A stretch of 14,550 nucleotides of DNA, from positions 1-14,550 of the forward strand of contig CALGUJ010000178.1 of the NCBI GenBank assembly GCA_937902055.1, in the 5' to 3' direction. Below the pieces are notes generated by a model, which was not told the DNA's origin, searched no databases, and worked only from the letters and a program-made list of their open reading frames with translations. Positions 13,854 through 14,550 of this stretch are shown here, one piece after another. Within the stretch, counting starts at the first letter, position 1. Each line of letters starts with the position of its first letter. The stretch is from an uncultured Pelolinea sp. GTDB taxonomy: Bacteria; Chloroflexota; Anaerolineae; Anaerolineales; Anaerolineaceae. The translations under genes were made by a program, and so were the position numbers.

Positions 13854-14550
13854 CTACTGCAGCACGTGCCAGGGATTAATCATGCCGCCGTTCTGGCGTA
13901 CCTCAAAGTGCAAGTGCGGGCCGGTGGAATTTCCGGTCGATCCGCAATAGCCGATCACCTGACCTTGCGTGACGCTCTGGCCGCAGGAGACCGCGAAACC
14001 GCTCAAGTGGGCATAGATCGTAAGGTAGCCATCCTGGTGATCGATGGCGACCAGATTGCCATAACCACCACCAATTGCGCCGGCGTAGATGACCACGCCG
14101 GAATCGGAAGCGAAGATGGAATCACCTTCGTAGCACATGGCGTCGATGGCCTGATGGCCGCTCCAGTAATCGTTGCCGGAAACCTGGCCGTAGTATGGGG
14201 CGGGCCAAACAAAGGAATATGACCCGACGTATCCGCCGCTGGGGGTGCAGGAACCCGGGCCGACAATTTGCGCGGTGACGCCGGAATTGGTGCCGGCGGT
14301 GACAGCCACTACCCAGGTGGCTTGCGTTTCGCGATATCCGCCCGGGATCATGATGGTTGCACCCGGCTCGATGACCGGGTTGGTGATATCCAGGTCGTTA
14401 TCAGGATATAGAAGAATATCGTCCACCGAGACGTGATATTTAGCTGCGACCTGATCCAGCGTGTCGTAAGTCTGCCATTCGTAAAGGATGCCGTTGGTGG
14501 GGGGAATTTTTAATTCGTCGCCGACCGAGATCAGGTGAGGATCGTCCTGC
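13854..14550 (-). CDS. Secreted LysM-LysM-M23 peptidoglycan hydrolase, 5' end beyond window
   Basis: The frame stays open to the right edge, so the gene begins outside. At least 231 codons are present, numbered from the first complete one. Residues 1-16 (DDPHLISVGDELKIP) are the end of one LysM. A second LysM (about 22-70) runs from YEWQTYDTLDQVAAKYHVS to IMIPGG. The M23 domain (about 113-227) has H132 and D136 in GHQAID, H181 in YAHL, and H212/H214 in PHLHFEV, so zinc binding and catalysis should be intact. Four Cys (101, 139, 189, 202) in this exported domain could form disulfides. LysM binds peptidoglycan glycan and M23 cuts its peptides. The GTG at 14426 is internal, not the start. Confidence 0.9.
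   Translation of the reverse strand, partial: QDDPHLISVGDELKIPPTNGILYEWQTYDTLDQVAAKYHVSVDDILLYPDNDLDITNPVIEPGATIMIPGGYRETQATWVVAVTAGTNSGVTAQIVGPGSCTPSGGYVGSYSFVWPAPYYGQVSGNDYWSGHQAIDAMCYEGDSIFASDSGVVIYAGAIGGGYGNLVAIDHQDGYLTIYAHLSGFAVSCGQSVTQGQVIGYCGSTGNSTGPHLHFEVRQNGGMINPWHVLQ

Overview
The window looks like chromosomal DNA from an uncultivated Chloroflexota bacterium, probably of the Anaerolineae type. This rests on moderately GC-rich, tightly packed genes, Pro/Thr-Pro linkers on envelope proteins, start codons sitting almost directly behind TATAAT-like boxes, and the gene mix. It is an inference from style, not from a marker gene. There is no rRNA, tRNA, CRISPR array, insertion sequence or phage gene.

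Left part (1-4043): the 5' end of a methionyl-tRNA synthetase gene leaves the window on the minus strand. Divergent from it is a two-gene unit, a BtpA/SgcQ-family TIM-barrel protein followed by a PfkB-family sugar kinase. This unit runs convergently into a minus-strand operon coding for a membrane-anchored C39-like cysteine-peptidase-fold protein with C-terminal TPRs and a HAD phosphatase.

Middle part (4044-9741): a 76-bp divergent promoter region separates that operon from miaB (tRNA methylthiotransferase). Both genes appear to be leaderless. Next come a membrane-anchored M23 peptidase and an AAC(3)-family acetyltransferase. An operon follows with a metallo-beta-lactamase-fold protein that has lost most of its zinc ligands, an R. 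etli-type L-asparaginase, and an endonuclease III-like Fe-S DNA glycosylase. A clean intrinsic terminator ends this block.

Right part (9742-14550): a small four-helix DUF4405 (cytochrome b-like) membrane protein has a long structured 5' leader. One of its hairpin loops is complementary to the gene's own ribosome binding site. After a palindromic terminator comes the most system-like segment: a VTC-domain (polyphosphate-polymerase-like) protein, a DUF4956 membrane protein and a CotH-kinase lipoprotein, overlapping or closely spaced. I infer that they form an envelope-located phosphate or phosphotransfer module. A bidirectional terminator separates this from a convergent, 5'-truncated secreted LysM-LysM-M23 peptidase.

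The items most worth following up are the VTC-DUF4956-CotH module, the DUF4405 leader with its anti-Shine-Dalgarno-like loop, the zinc-site-degenerate MBL protein, and the back-to-back leaderless promoters at 4044-4119.
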